Shown here one piece after another: positions 9,650 to 20,238 of a stretch of DNA of 64,000 nt. Under the pieces are notes generated by a model that was given only the letters and a program-made list of their open reading frames with translations, did no database searches and was not told the origin of the DNA. The stretch spans positions 31,536-95,535 of the forward strand of contig NW_026729340.1 of NCBI RefSeq assembly GCF_030272615.1. The letters are read 5' to 3'. The position numbers and the translations under genes are program-made. Source of the stretch: Cryptomeria japonica. Its lineage: Eukaryota > Streptophyta > Pinopsida > Cupressales > Cupressaceae. Within the stretch, counting starts at the first letter, position 1; each line of letters opens with the position of its first letter.

Positions 9650-10920
9650 CACATACTCAACTGCACTTCTAAGTAATGCTAAAAAATGCTCCAATTTAGC
9701 CTCAACAATCTCCTTTACCTTCCAAAACATGTTCACAAAGTTTTCTTTTTGCCTTTGCAAGAATAAGAGTTCAGAAGAAAGTTGATTCTTTTCCTCCTCA
9801 ACATCCTTATCATCCAGAAAACCAAAAGATTTGCCTAAGGCTATCAACTCATCTTCAATAGAATCAATTTTTTTTTGTGATTCACTGTAGCTGTCGGCCA
9901 AGAGATATAACTTGTAGACTCTACTAGCACTGTGGATATAGTTCCTCAACTCCACAATACATGCTGATAAGATCTTTTGTGCATCAACACATTCATTAAG
10001 TAGATTCTGCATATCTAAACCTTTTCTTCAGATATTCTTCCATCAACAGACTGCTTAGAGAATGTCTCCTTTAGAACCTCATTCAGGGATTTCAGAATTA
10101 AATTATTGATATTCTTAGTGCTCATGTTATTCTGGATCAAGTGATTCAATAAAATGCTTTCAATTCTATCTGACTCAACTGAAGTCGGCCACATGACACC
10201 AATTTTCTTGATTCTATCCACATTGTCCACTAATTTCAGCAAATTAGATTCATCATCTGATTCTCCAGCTTCCTGCTTTGCAACTACCAAATCTCCTCTA
10301 GCTACAAGAAACACTAGATCTTCAATCACTACAATATCCTCTACTTTTCTTTTCTTTGACTTCAAAATACTAACGAGAAAAAATTGTCTTGTTTTCTTCT
10401 TTCTGAAGGAAGAACCTCCAGAAATGAAAACAAAAGATACCGAGCCAACACTCCATGTGTTCAGAAAGGATTGAAATAAACATCATAGACTTCCTCTTTA
10501 TTGTTTAGACTGCTCAAATATCTAAATAATTATCTTGCAATAGGAAAACCAAACCCCCATATAATATTGTCTTTTGTTGGAAGGGATCCCAAACAATACA
10601 TAATCAAACTCACAAGCAATGAACCAAACTGGAAAGGATAATTTTTTTTTTGTTATCTCAACATTCTCTAAGAACAATGCTCTCAACAATTCACACAAGT
10701 TGAATGATTTATTTTTTATCACAAGCATATGTGCCATATATACTCCAATTGTTGAGGTGGCACCTTCCCTATTCTTGAAATAGATTTTATAAGAAATGTT
10801 GTAGGCTACATACCTCACCACAAGGTTGATGATATTGTTAATGATCAATGCTCACTAATCATCTTTCATGTCCGTTAGAGCTTCCACTTCTCTGTTCAAG
10901 ATTGACTTCTTTATTGGAAC
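9650..10920 (-). pseudogene. Decayed ORF2 of a third family member (element 3)
   Basis: Reads right to left. The segment 10848-10522 matches the DLCE region of the ORF2 family: a small-residue stretch, then FNLCELLRALFLENVEITKK, then an aromatic-rich stretch ending CEFDYVLFG, in the same order and spacing as element 1. The segment 10365-10015 begins with a basic KSKKRKVED run and continues acidic and helical. The segment 10012-9647 is a coiled-coil-like C-terminus (VDAQKILSACIVELRNYI onward). The pieces lie in different frames. Motifs one and three of the family are missing or unrecognisable. No LTRs or primer site could be assigned, so this is an internal fragment. Confidence 0.55.
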
Positions 10921-13305
10921 TCCTCCACTATTTAAATTATCATTTCCCTAAATTAAATATATTTATTTATTTAATTGGCCCCACTTATATATATATATAT
11001 ATATTTAATTAATTAATTAGCTTTTTCCCTTCATGACACTTGTCATTCATCTCTTAATTTACCTTTAACCACTCTTTTCATATTTTATCATTTTCTATAC
11101 CCACGCTTTAATCTCAGCCGACCATTTACTTTTTCACCTCTTAATCTTATCCCTCCATTTCTAAGGTGTTCTCTATATAAGAGGATTCTTTCATCCTTGT
11201 CAAATCCTAATGCTAATTATAATTCTAATGCTAATGCTAATGCGATCATATCTCTAACAAGCGAATCAATTTTCAATCAACCTTCATGTGATCAAGCAAT
11301 CAAGAGACTGCACCACCAGAATCCATTGTTTGTTGAGCTCTTGTGCACAATACAAAATATGAGAGTAGCCATATCAAAGCAAGATCAATGAAAATAGGAA
11401 ACAATGGAGATCAAGCCCTACTAAGCTTACATATGTCATGCAGTTTGGTGCTTAAAAAATTTTGAAGCTTTTTTTATTTTGAAGCTTCATGGTAGAGGCA
11501 TGACAGTTTGCCCTTCTTGGTAGAGGCATGATAGTTTCCATGGAGTTTGGTGCTTAAAAAATTTTGAAGCTTCATGGTAGAGGCATGATAGTTTGCCCTT
11601 CTTGCAAGATTGCTTGTCCTCAAGCAATGATAGTTTAGCCAAATCTTTTCAACACGAGGGTTCTTAAACTAACCCTTGGATATTTGTAACCCTTAGATCT
11701 TCATTGTGTTTAGTTTATGATATTACCTTAAGTTTGCAAATTTGAACTAAAACTTGCAACAACGTAATCTCAAGTTGGAGATTAGAAAAGTTCGTAACTT
11801 TCTCTCACAACCATTTTGTATCATTTTGTAAATGGTTTACACAATATCCCTCCATGCTAATGCAAGGAATTATATATGAAGATTAGAAGCATGACACACA
11901 TCCATGTAATGTCCTACAAAGATGTTTTTCCTTCATTTGTCTAGGAACCTTAGGAGTTTTATAGAGAGATTTCAAGTTGACATTTTTCAAGTTTTATTAT
12001 TGAGATCGGTTCTTATCTATCAGATAACTTGCTTCTAGATCTTACTAAATGTACTCCTCACTACCAAAAGCTCCCTATTAACTCATCTTGAGCTTCTCAT
12101 TTTAGTTTGGTGCCACCAAGTTTAGAAGGGCTATAGAATATTAATCACAAATTTTCACTATGACATGAGTTTTACTTGAGATGTAGATATATATGTTAAC
12201 TACTCTATGAAGTTGTTCATTTTTATAGTCTAAAGAGTGAGAGTTTAACCAATACCAACCTTTAGATAAATCTTGGGAAAGGTTGTAGTGATTAGATGAT
12301 TTCAGGGAATTCATGGGTTTTTCATTCTTTTCTGATATTTTTAGGGTCCACAAGATGTTGAACAATATTGTCTAACATGTTCGCCAAGTGTAGTGAGACT
12401 GACTTATTATATTCCTCAGCCAATAGGTAATGAAGGTATTTGTCCTTATTATTTCCCTACAAGGGAGTACATTGTGCACATAATGACTAACCACTTTGGA
12501 GATAGCTTGATGTTAGCTATACTATAGATGGAATCAAACTTTTGAAATAGTAGCCAAGTTAGGAGCAATGTTTACTACTCTATTATGATTTTATGTTTTT
12601 CTTATGTCAATTGTTTCACCTTGATAGTTGATTTGACTTCCTTTTGTAAGCCTATTGTTTGTGGTTTTGTAATTTGTTGCAAGTATAAATTTATCTTGAA
12701 ATTGATCTTTATTGTGCTAATATTTGTGTTATGTGATGAGTTGTGGGGTGATTATGTTCAAGTTCAGAGTTAAGAGATCTTATGACAATGGATGAGATCA
12801 ATTTCTTAGAGGTCTTATGACAATGAGAGATAAATTTATCAAAAATGTATAAAGGCTACATCTAATAGATGTTTGATTTGTGCCTAAATTATCATTTGAA
12901 TTAAGAGAAGAGAGGTCTAGTGACAACAAATTCTATAACTAATTGAGCTATGTACTTCAAATTTGGCAATAAGGATTTAATCAGGTTAATTTTTGAAAAG
13001 AGGAATACTAATATCACCTCATAGTATTTGCCTTCTCACACATTCTTCCTTCCTATCCTTTGGTATACATAGTATTGTCATGTTCAATAGTCCTTATGTT
13101 ATTTATTCTCTCTACCAATTTACTTGTGAGATTCATGTTCGTAGGAAGATGGGTTTGGTTAATCTTAAAACATGTTTCTTAATTTAATCTAAATGCGAGA
13201 ATGTGTCTTTTGAAATATTCATAAGTATTTATGTAATAATCTGGTTAGACACACATCAAACTTAATGTTGAGCATATTTAAGTCTCAAGACATACATTGG
13301 GCATA
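10921..13305. other. Unannotated AT-rich region with a TATA box and a local tandem duplication
   Basis: Contains an (AT)n run at 10985-11005, a strong TATA-like box (CTATATAAGAGG, about 11173-11184) followed by short AATGCTA repeats (11209-11240), and a direct duplication of about 60 bp whose copies start near 11440 and 11546 (GTTTGGTGCTTAAAAAATTT). The TATA segment resembles the promoter of a retroelement LTR, but no LTR ends could be placed. No coding region recognised. Confidence 0.4.
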
Positions 13306-13309
13306 TGAA

Positions 13310-13665
13310 GGAAATTAAAGTGCAGAAACATAAAGCAAAGATCATCAACACCATAACACCAATATTTTTACATGGAAACCTGGTTAAGGGGAAAACCTTC
13401 TGGGATTCAAGCCCACAATATTAATATACTATGTTACAAGTATAAAAAAATTACATAAGGGATTGCACATGCATTCAGGCACACTGCCTAGAGCTCACTA
13501 CTCAAAGTTTACAATAAGCACTACAACCCGGAAAGCTCATTGCCTTACAAAATGATTATAAGAGATAAAAGAGCATTTGAAATATTTAATAGCATCAACA
13601 AATGTCTGAGTATAGCTTTGGTTAAGCACAAAACACTTATTCTTACTCTGATGTGCTACTCTGCT
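13310..13665 (-). repeat. Truncated LTR fragment related to the solo LTR at 53715-54948
   Basis: Shares with 53840-54150 a run of recognisable blocks in the same order and orientation: CATGGAAACCTGGTTAAGGG-like, TTGCACATGCATTCAGGCAC, ACTGCCTAGAGCTCACT and GTTAAGCACAA. The terminal C-rich box and the LTR end are missing on the left, and the U3 part is missing on the right, where ORF2 sequence starts at once. It therefore appears to be a remnant of R-U5 sequence. Confidence 0.65.
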
Positions 13666-14605
13666 CTATTTTGATATTTGGCAACATACTGCAACACAAA
13701 TCTTCCATCAAGCACTGGTTCATGTCAACCATGAAACAGATGGTGTCAACATATTTCTCCACAATAGACTTCAAGATTCTCTCCCTCTCATGCATCTCCT
13801 CCCGAAAGTTCTTGAAGTATCCCCATATATTCTTGTTTCAGGATTTGAAGTCACCAGAATTGTATAGATACTCCCAAAAAATGCAGTCCTGCTGGCCTAT
13901 GAAATGCCCAATATACCAAACCAACTCCCGAAATCTCATTCTTGAAGTAGAAGAATAAGTAGGGTACCATTTTTAAAGGGGTTCTTCTTGTTCTCTTTGA
14001 TTTTCTTCGGATTCTTGATAAGCTCACTTTGGAGTAACTCACAAAGATCATATTTCTTATTTCCCCTTAACATTTCAAATGTAGCGTATACTGTAGTACC
14101 AGAGAGAGAGTTCATTCGACTGGACTAGTAAAAATTATAGCCTATCACCATGGATGCAAACCAGATGTCATCAATATCCAACACTCTTTTATTGAATTTT
14201 GACCCAATTGCGTTGGTTACAATGTCATTCTTTACCAGTTTCAGAGATGGCAACACACTAGATGAACACAACCTTGTTATTGCCTAAATCACACCTTTAT
14301 TAATCTTATGCGGCTTATCCTACCACATGAATTCACTATGAACATGACTCAGGATGTATCGGATCCACTCTTGTTCGTACGCCATCAGAAACTTCACAAA
14401 TTGAGAAAAAACTTTGCTTTCAATCCTTGAAATCTAGGTTTCAACATGGAACTTTGGTCAAATAACTAGTTATTGAAAAAAATCAGCATTTAGGAGATTC
14501 CCAATTCTTCAATCGGACAATGTGTGTAAACCCTTATGACTTCATTATGCAGGACTCCTTAGGGCACAGATGAAAATGCACTCTTAGGGTCATCCTCCAT
14601 GGAAA
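13665..14605 (-). pseudogene. Decayed ORF2 N-terminal region of a fourth family member (element 4)
   Basis: Starts at a possible ATG at 14600 (MEDDPKSAFS), which aligns with the N-terminus of element 1 ORF2. All three family motifs are present: WIRYILSHVHSEFMW near 14370-14415, DLCELLQSELIKNPKKI near 14000-14050, and VEKYVDTICFMVDMNQCLM near 13700-13760. At least four stops and one or more frame changes disable it. After the third motif the sequence jumps straight into an LTR fragment, so the basic middle, the coiled-coil C-terminus and the polypurine tracts are deleted. This copy shows that the motif order is a family property and does not depend on one element. Confidence 0.75.
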
Positions 14606-14965
14606 TACATGGATGATTTTTGAAGTTGGGATGAGCACGCTCAATGATATTTACAACCAAAGGGGTGGTGGTACTAGATGCAACCATTCTTATAGATTCA
14701 AATTTCAAAATTCAACCGAAAGAGTGTTTTCACTGATAAACACCTTTGGTATTGGATTAGGTCTTCATCAAAATGCTTCAAAAATTGGTAGCACTTAATC
14801 TCGCCTGATCGCCTTCGTTATAGAGCTCTCTAAACTTCTTCTCTTCAATCTCAAAGTGAGAAATGAAGACAAAAATTTACCTTTTATTCACCGTAGAATG
14901 AACTTTTCACTGCAATAAATGCACTCTATCCTAATTCTTCCAAATGCTCTATATTTGTCAGGAAT
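14606..14965. other. Sequence upstream of element 4 ORF2, up to gap 1
   Basis: In the minus orientation this should be the ORF1-ORF2 spacer and the end of ORF1, but no zinc knuckle is visible before the gap. Nothing else recognised. Confidence 0.35.
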
Positions 14966-15465
14966 NNNNNNNNNNNNNNNNNNNNNNNNNNNNNNNNNNN
15001 NNNNNNNNNNNNNNNNNNNNNNNNNNNNNNNNNNNNNNNNNNNNNNNNNNNNNNNNNNNNNNNNNNNNNNNNNNNNNNNNNNNNNNNNNNNNNNNNNNNN
15101 NNNNNNNNNNNNNNNNNNNNNNNNNNNNNNNNNNNNNNNNNNNNNNNNNNNNNNNNNNNNNNNNNNNNNNNNNNNNNNNNNNNNNNNNNNNNNNNNNNNN
15201 NNNNNNNNNNNNNNNNNNNNNNNNNNNNNNNNNNNNNNNNNNNNNNNNNNNNNNNNNNNNNNNNNNNNNNNNNNNNNNNNNNNNNNNNNNNNNNNNNNNN
15301 NNNNNNNNNNNNNNNNNNNNNNNNNNNNNNNNNNNNNNNNNNNNNNNNNNNNNNNNNNNNNNNNNNNNNNNNNNNNNNNNNNNNNNNNNNNNNNNNNNNN
15401 NNNNNNNNNNNNNNNNNNNNNNNNNNNNNNNNNNNNNNNNNNNNNNNNNNNNNNNNNNNNNNNNN
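14966..15465. other. Assembly gap 1 (500 N)
   Basis: Exactly 500 N, the same size as gap 2, so it is a placeholder of unknown true length. Frames that run through it are meaningless. Its right edge is a GGA/GGT-rich run (15466-15492), a sequence type that often stops assemblies. Confidence 0.98.
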
Positions 15466-15929
15466 GGAGGAGGAGGTGGGGGTGGAGGTGGTGCACCATG
15501 GGCAGGGTCATCTAGGGGGGGGTTGCTCAAGCCCTATTGCATTAAGAAAATCTTATATATCAAACACATCCATGTGATCATGTGTATGTAATCTGAGCTC
15601 TGCATATATATATATACACATGTACACATGATACATTTAATTAAAAATCAAATAAAAATTTAAAATCTAACTTTTGAAACTAAAACATGAATTTAAATTA
15701 CAAATAATTTTAAAACATGTACAATCTACATATATATATATACATTGTAAACATATATACATATACAAACTCTACAAACAGATAAATATGATAAAAAATT
15801 TAATGTGTACATATGAAATCAAGAACATGCACGATTTTACATATAATATATATGATCATGTACATAAGAATTTAAAATTTAACATCTACATGAAAATGTT
15901 TGTAATTAATCATCAAGTGACACACATGA
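15466..15929. other. AT-rich region right of gap 1
   Basis: Starts with a purine-rich GGAGGAGGAGGTGGGGGTGG run, then becomes strongly AT-rich with TATATATATATA runs near 15605 and 15731. No gene seen. Confidence 0.5.
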
Positions 15930-17760
15930 CTTAAGGGGATTGGCCTACAGTTAGGACACGTGGCTTAAGGGGATCAAACTAGAAATAGGATACTTTTGGC
16001 TTAAGGGGATAGGCCTAAATAGGTCGTAATTAAATTTAGCATCTACAAATTTTGTAATTAATCATTTAAGACATATGAATTAAAGGGATTGGCCTAACTA
16101 GGACAATTGACTTAAGGGGGTAGGCCTAATTAGGATGTATGTTAATAGATTGGCTTAAGGGGATAGATTGAATGTATGTTAATAGGGGAATTGTCGTAAT
16201 AGTATGTTAAGAGGCCCGTATGGTTGTAAATATAGTTAATTTAATGTACTTAGAATAGGAATTTCAAATTTAGCATCTACAAATTATAGGATGTATGTGG
16301 CTTAAGGGGACAAGCCTAAATTATAGGATGTACGTGCATTTCCTAATTACATGTGTCTTAAGGGGACATGGTCGAAATTAAATTACATTTGATCATAACT
16401 AAGTTTAATAAATTAAATATATTTCATGCTATTTAATATATATGACATTTAATAATATATATACTTAATAGGTCCTATTATGTTAAAAGGGAAATTGTCA
16501 TAATAATATGTTAAGAGGCCCGTATGGTTGTAAATATAGTTAATTTAATGTACTTAGAATAGGAATTTCAAATTTAGCATCTACAAATTATAGGATGTAT
16601 GTGTCTTAAGGGGACAAGCCTAAATTATAGGATGCACGTGCATTTCCTAATTACATGTGTCTTAAGGGGACATGGTTGAAATTAAATTACATTTGATCAT
16701 AATTAAGTTTAATAAATTGAATATATAGTTAATAGGACATATTTCATGTTATTTAATATATATGGAATTTAATAATATATATAGTTAATAGGTCCTAGTA
16801 TGTTAAAAGGGGAATTGTCGTAATAGTATGTTAAGAGGCCCGTATGGTTGTAAATAGTTAATTTAATGTACTTAGAATAGGAATTTTAAATTTAGCATCT
16901 ACAAATTATAGGATGTATGTGGCTTAAGAGGACAAGCCTAAATTATAGGATGTACGTGCATTTCCTAATTATATGTGGCTTAAGAGTACAAGCCTAAATT
17001 ATAGCATGTACGTGTATTTCCTAATTACATGTGTCTTAAGGTGACATGGTCGAAATTAAATTACATTTGATCATAATTAAGTTTAATAAAATGAATATAT
17101 ATTTAATAGGACCTATTTCATGCTATTTAATATATATGGAATTTAATAATATATATAGTTAATAGGTCCTAGTATGTTAAAAGGGGAATTGTCGTAATAG
17201 TATGTTAAGAGGCCCGTATGGTTGTAAATAGTTAATTTAATGTACTTAGATTAGGAATTTCAAATTTAGCATCTAAAAATTATAGGATGTATGTGGCTTA
17301 AGGGGACAAGCCTAAATTATAGGATGTATGTGGCTTAAGGGGACAGGCCTAAATTATAGGATGTAAGTGTAACATTTCCTAATTACTTGTGTCTTAAGGG
17401 GACATGGTCAAAATTTAATTTAATTTGATCATAATTAAGTTTAATAAATTAAATATATAGTTAATAGGACCTATTACATGCTATTTAAGAGGCCCTTATG
17501 GTTGTAATTAGTTAATTTCATGTAAGTTTAGAATAGGAATTTCAAATTTAGCATCCACAAATTTTGTAATTAATCATTTAAGACACATGACTTAAAGGGA
17601 TTGGGCTAATTAGGATGTATGTGGCTTAAGATGATAGGCCTAATTAGGATGTATGTGGCTTAATACCATCTTCCTAGATTATAGGATGTATGTGGCAAGT
17701 AAAGGAAAGAGGATTTACTTTAAATATAGGACACACATGTGTCTTAAGGGGATCATTTTA
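15930..17760. repeat. Degenerate tandem array with CTTAAGGGGA motif, units about 280-375 bp
   Basis: The landmark GAGGCCCGTATGG recurs at about 16211, 16515, 16835 and 17209, with a variant at 17489, giving spacings of about 304, 320, 374 and 280 bp. Inside each unit the short motif GGCTTAAGGGGACAAGCCTA recurs one to several times together with TAGGATGTAYGTG. Unit size changes because the short motif itself is gained and lost, so this is a nested (higher-order) repeat. No coding potential. Confidence 0.9.
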
Positions 17761-18069
17761 TAAGGTCCTAGTATATACATATAGTTAATAGGTCCTAGTA
17801 TACATTTTATAAGGTCCTAGTATACATATAGTTTATAGGTCCTAGTATACATATAGTTAAGAGGATCATTTTATAAGAAGATTTACTTTAAATATAGTTA
17901 ATAGGTCCTAGTATACATTAAAACGAGTATGATTGTAATAGTATGTTTTAAGAGGGGTATAGTCGTAATTATTTAATTAGTTAATTTCATGTACTTAGAA
18001 TAGTAATTATAAATTTAACATCTACAAATTTTGTAATTAATCATTTAAGACACCTGACTTAAGGGGATG
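17761..18069. repeat. Short TAATAGGTCCTAGTATACAT repeats
   Basis: About six tandem or near-tandem copies of TAATAGGTCCTAGTATACAT-like sequence, continuing the array to the left. AT-rich and non-coding. Confidence 0.75.
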
Positions 18070-19070
18070 GACGTATGTACACAATATAGGAGATCTTATG
18101 TGGTCAAATTGGGTCATAAGGGGTACATGTTGTGTACATAAATGTTAAAAAAGTGGCATGTGTGTGACGGACCTTTAGGACCACATTGTGTTGTAAGGGG
18201 TCACGCATGTGTTCTAATGCATGTGTGACCCCTTAGGACCACATATGAGCCCTTTTAACATCCTATACTTAGTGTATGCAATATACCCCAACTACTAGGA
18301 TGGTAAAAGGGGTCATATGTGGTCCTAAGGGGTCACACATGTGTTCTAACATATGTGTGACCCCTTAGGACCAGATTATGACCCATTAGAACATAATCTG
18401 GTCCTAGTAAAGGCTCATCACACACATGCACGCATTCTAACTCAAGCTATAATATAGACATGCCTCAAACTAGATTATAGGACAAATGTGGCTTAAAAGG
18501 GGAATGAATTTGAAAATAGGAGATGGCTTAAGGAGATACACGCATGTGTTATACAATGTACATGTGCGACCCCATGGGATCGTGCATAGTGTCCTAAGGG
18601 GTCATGTATGTGGTCCTAAGGGGTCACACATGCACATGTGTGACCCCTTAGGACCAGATTATGACCCATTAGAACATAATGTGGTCCTAGTAAAGGCTCA
18701 TCACACACATGCACGCATTCTAACTCAAGCTATAATATAGACATGCCTCAAACTAGATTATAGGACAAATGTGGCTTAAAAGGGGAATGAATTTGAAAAT
18801 AGGAGATGGCTTAATGGGATACACGCATGTGTTATACAATGTACATGTGCGACCCCATGGGATCATGCATAGTGTCCTAAGGGGTCATGTATGTGGTCCT
18901 AAGGGGTCACACATGTACATTAGAATGCACATGCATGACCCCTTAAGACCACATACATGACCCCTTTGGACACTATGGCTAATACTATGGGGTCATATGT
19001 GGTCGTAAGGGGTTGGACGTGATGTGATCCTATGTGGTCATAGGGGGTATGTTGTATACAATTTAAAGAT
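18070..19070. repeat. Palindrome-rich tandem repeat, 283-bp period
   Basis: A direct repeat with a period of exactly 283 bp (for example GTCCTAGTAAAGG at 18401 and 18684), with a third partial copy. Each unit contains long inverted repeats built on GGTCCTAAGGGGTCACACAT. 18320-18340 pairs perfectly with 18353-18373 (21 bp arms, 12-nt loop), and 18611-18632 pairs perfectly with 18635-18656 (22 bp arms, 2-nt spacer). A further stem, CAGATTATG/CATAATCTG, lies between them. The strands can form large cruciforms or RNA hairpins. Open frames inside it are chance products of the repeat. Confidence 0.9.
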
Positions 19071-19394
19071 GTTTTAAATAGTTTCATTTTTGTTGCATTT
19101 TTATTTTGATCTTGTAAATCAAATGTTTTGGTTTTGATTTTTTTGGGTTTTCGTTTCGTTTTAAAAAAATCCTAATCTAATCAATTCATAAAAAAAATTC
19201 AAACTAAATTTAACTAATTTTTAAAATAAAAACATACTTTTTTAATGAAAAAAAATTATTGAGCTAAAAAAAAAAATTTCTAACAAAATAAATAAATTTA
19301 AAACTAAAAATTATTAACAAAAAAAATAATTTTAAACTAAAAAATCTAATTTTTTAACTAAAAATTAATATAAACATGAATTATTGAATAAAAA
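19071..19394. other. A/T-homopolymer-rich spacer
   Basis: Runs of A and T of 5-10 bases dominate; no gene or repeat ends seen. Confidence 0.5.
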
Positions 19395-19768
19395 TGGGTG
19401 TTGGGCATACCTAGAAGACTTGAAGGCGGGTTGTTGGCAATTCCTGGGAGGGCTCCACTCCTTGAATCAGGATCCCGTATGCCAAAAATGAGCTGCATTT
19501 CGTTAAAAAAAAAAAATTATATATTCGAAATGAGATCTTGTGTTGAAATGAAACGGGATCCCGTTTCATTTCAACACGGGATCCCATTTCGTTTTCAACA
19601 CGGGATCCCATTTGGAGCTCTAGGCTCAGGATCTCGTTTGATTTTAGGCTCAGGATGCTGAGAGCCAACATGATCCTGATTCGTCTCCTATTCTTTTTGT
19701 CTGATTTCAACTTTTTAACTAAGTCCAAAACTTCCACATTAAGTGGACACGACTTCTTGCACTTACCC
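19395..19768. repeat. GGGATCCC-rich segment with a perfect 38-bp palindrome
   Basis: 19540-19577 is a perfect palindrome with half-arm GTGTTGAAATGAAACGGGA and no spacer. Three further partial copies of ACGGGATCCC(A/G)TTTC lie between 19480 and 19615. The segment abuts the truncated LTR of element 2, so its insertion or recombination may have removed the rest of that LTR. Confidence 0.75.
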
Positions 19769-20043
19769 GACTGGTAGATCATAGTTTTCTAATCAAAAGT
19801 TAACTATCGCTTGGGTCCTTCGTATCGCTTGTGATCCTTGAACCACTTGGGGTCTCCATACCACTTGAGCTCTTTAGTCAATCTGTGACCGGTAAACATC
19901 TTCTGCAAAATATTGATAGTCTAAAGACTATACATTCAATATTACACAATACCGGTTGGAACAATTACCGGTTGAGCATAAATCATACATCAAGAAAGTG
20001 TGTGTCCATCAATGATAATCAAAACATCCTCAAAATGCCAACA
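19769..20043 (-). repeat. Element 2 3' LTR, truncated
   Basis: Matches 33967-34256 of the 5' LTR, including TTGGGTCCTTCGTATC and ATCTTCTGCAAAATA. The LTR starts (minus strand) with TGTTGGCATTTTGAGG at 20043. Similarity stops sharply at 19769. The 5' LTR carries an extra CATCAAGAAAGTGTGTGTC-type duplication near 34180-34220 that is single here. Confidence 0.88.
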
Positions 20044-20238
20044 ATCTCCCCCTTTGGCATTGATGGCAACACTTAGGAAAATTTTCACATCTAAGTGTTT
20101 TTACAACAATAACAAAATGATGCTACAATCAAAATTACTCCCCCTAAGCATATACACTACTTCCTTTGCAAAAAAAAATTACAAGTGCATGAAATGGTAA
20201 CATTCACCAAAATTTTAAGTACACTACTCCCCCTCTGC
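20044..20238 (-). promoter_or_regulatory. Three polypurine tracts, element 2
   Basis: On the minus strand: GGGGGAG tracts at 20238-20224 (overlapping the ORF2 stop), 20148-20135 and 20057-20044. The last one, CCAAAGGGGGAGAT, abuts the 3' LTR. This is the same arrangement as element 1, with fewer copies. Confidence 0.78.

Noticed and set aside
14888-15591. Long open frames on both strands over 14888-15591
   Set aside because: They consist almost entirely of N from the 500-base gap.
18070-19070. CRISPR-like array
   Set aside because: Regular palindromes but a 283-bp period, no unique spacers and no cas genes; the window is eukaryotic.
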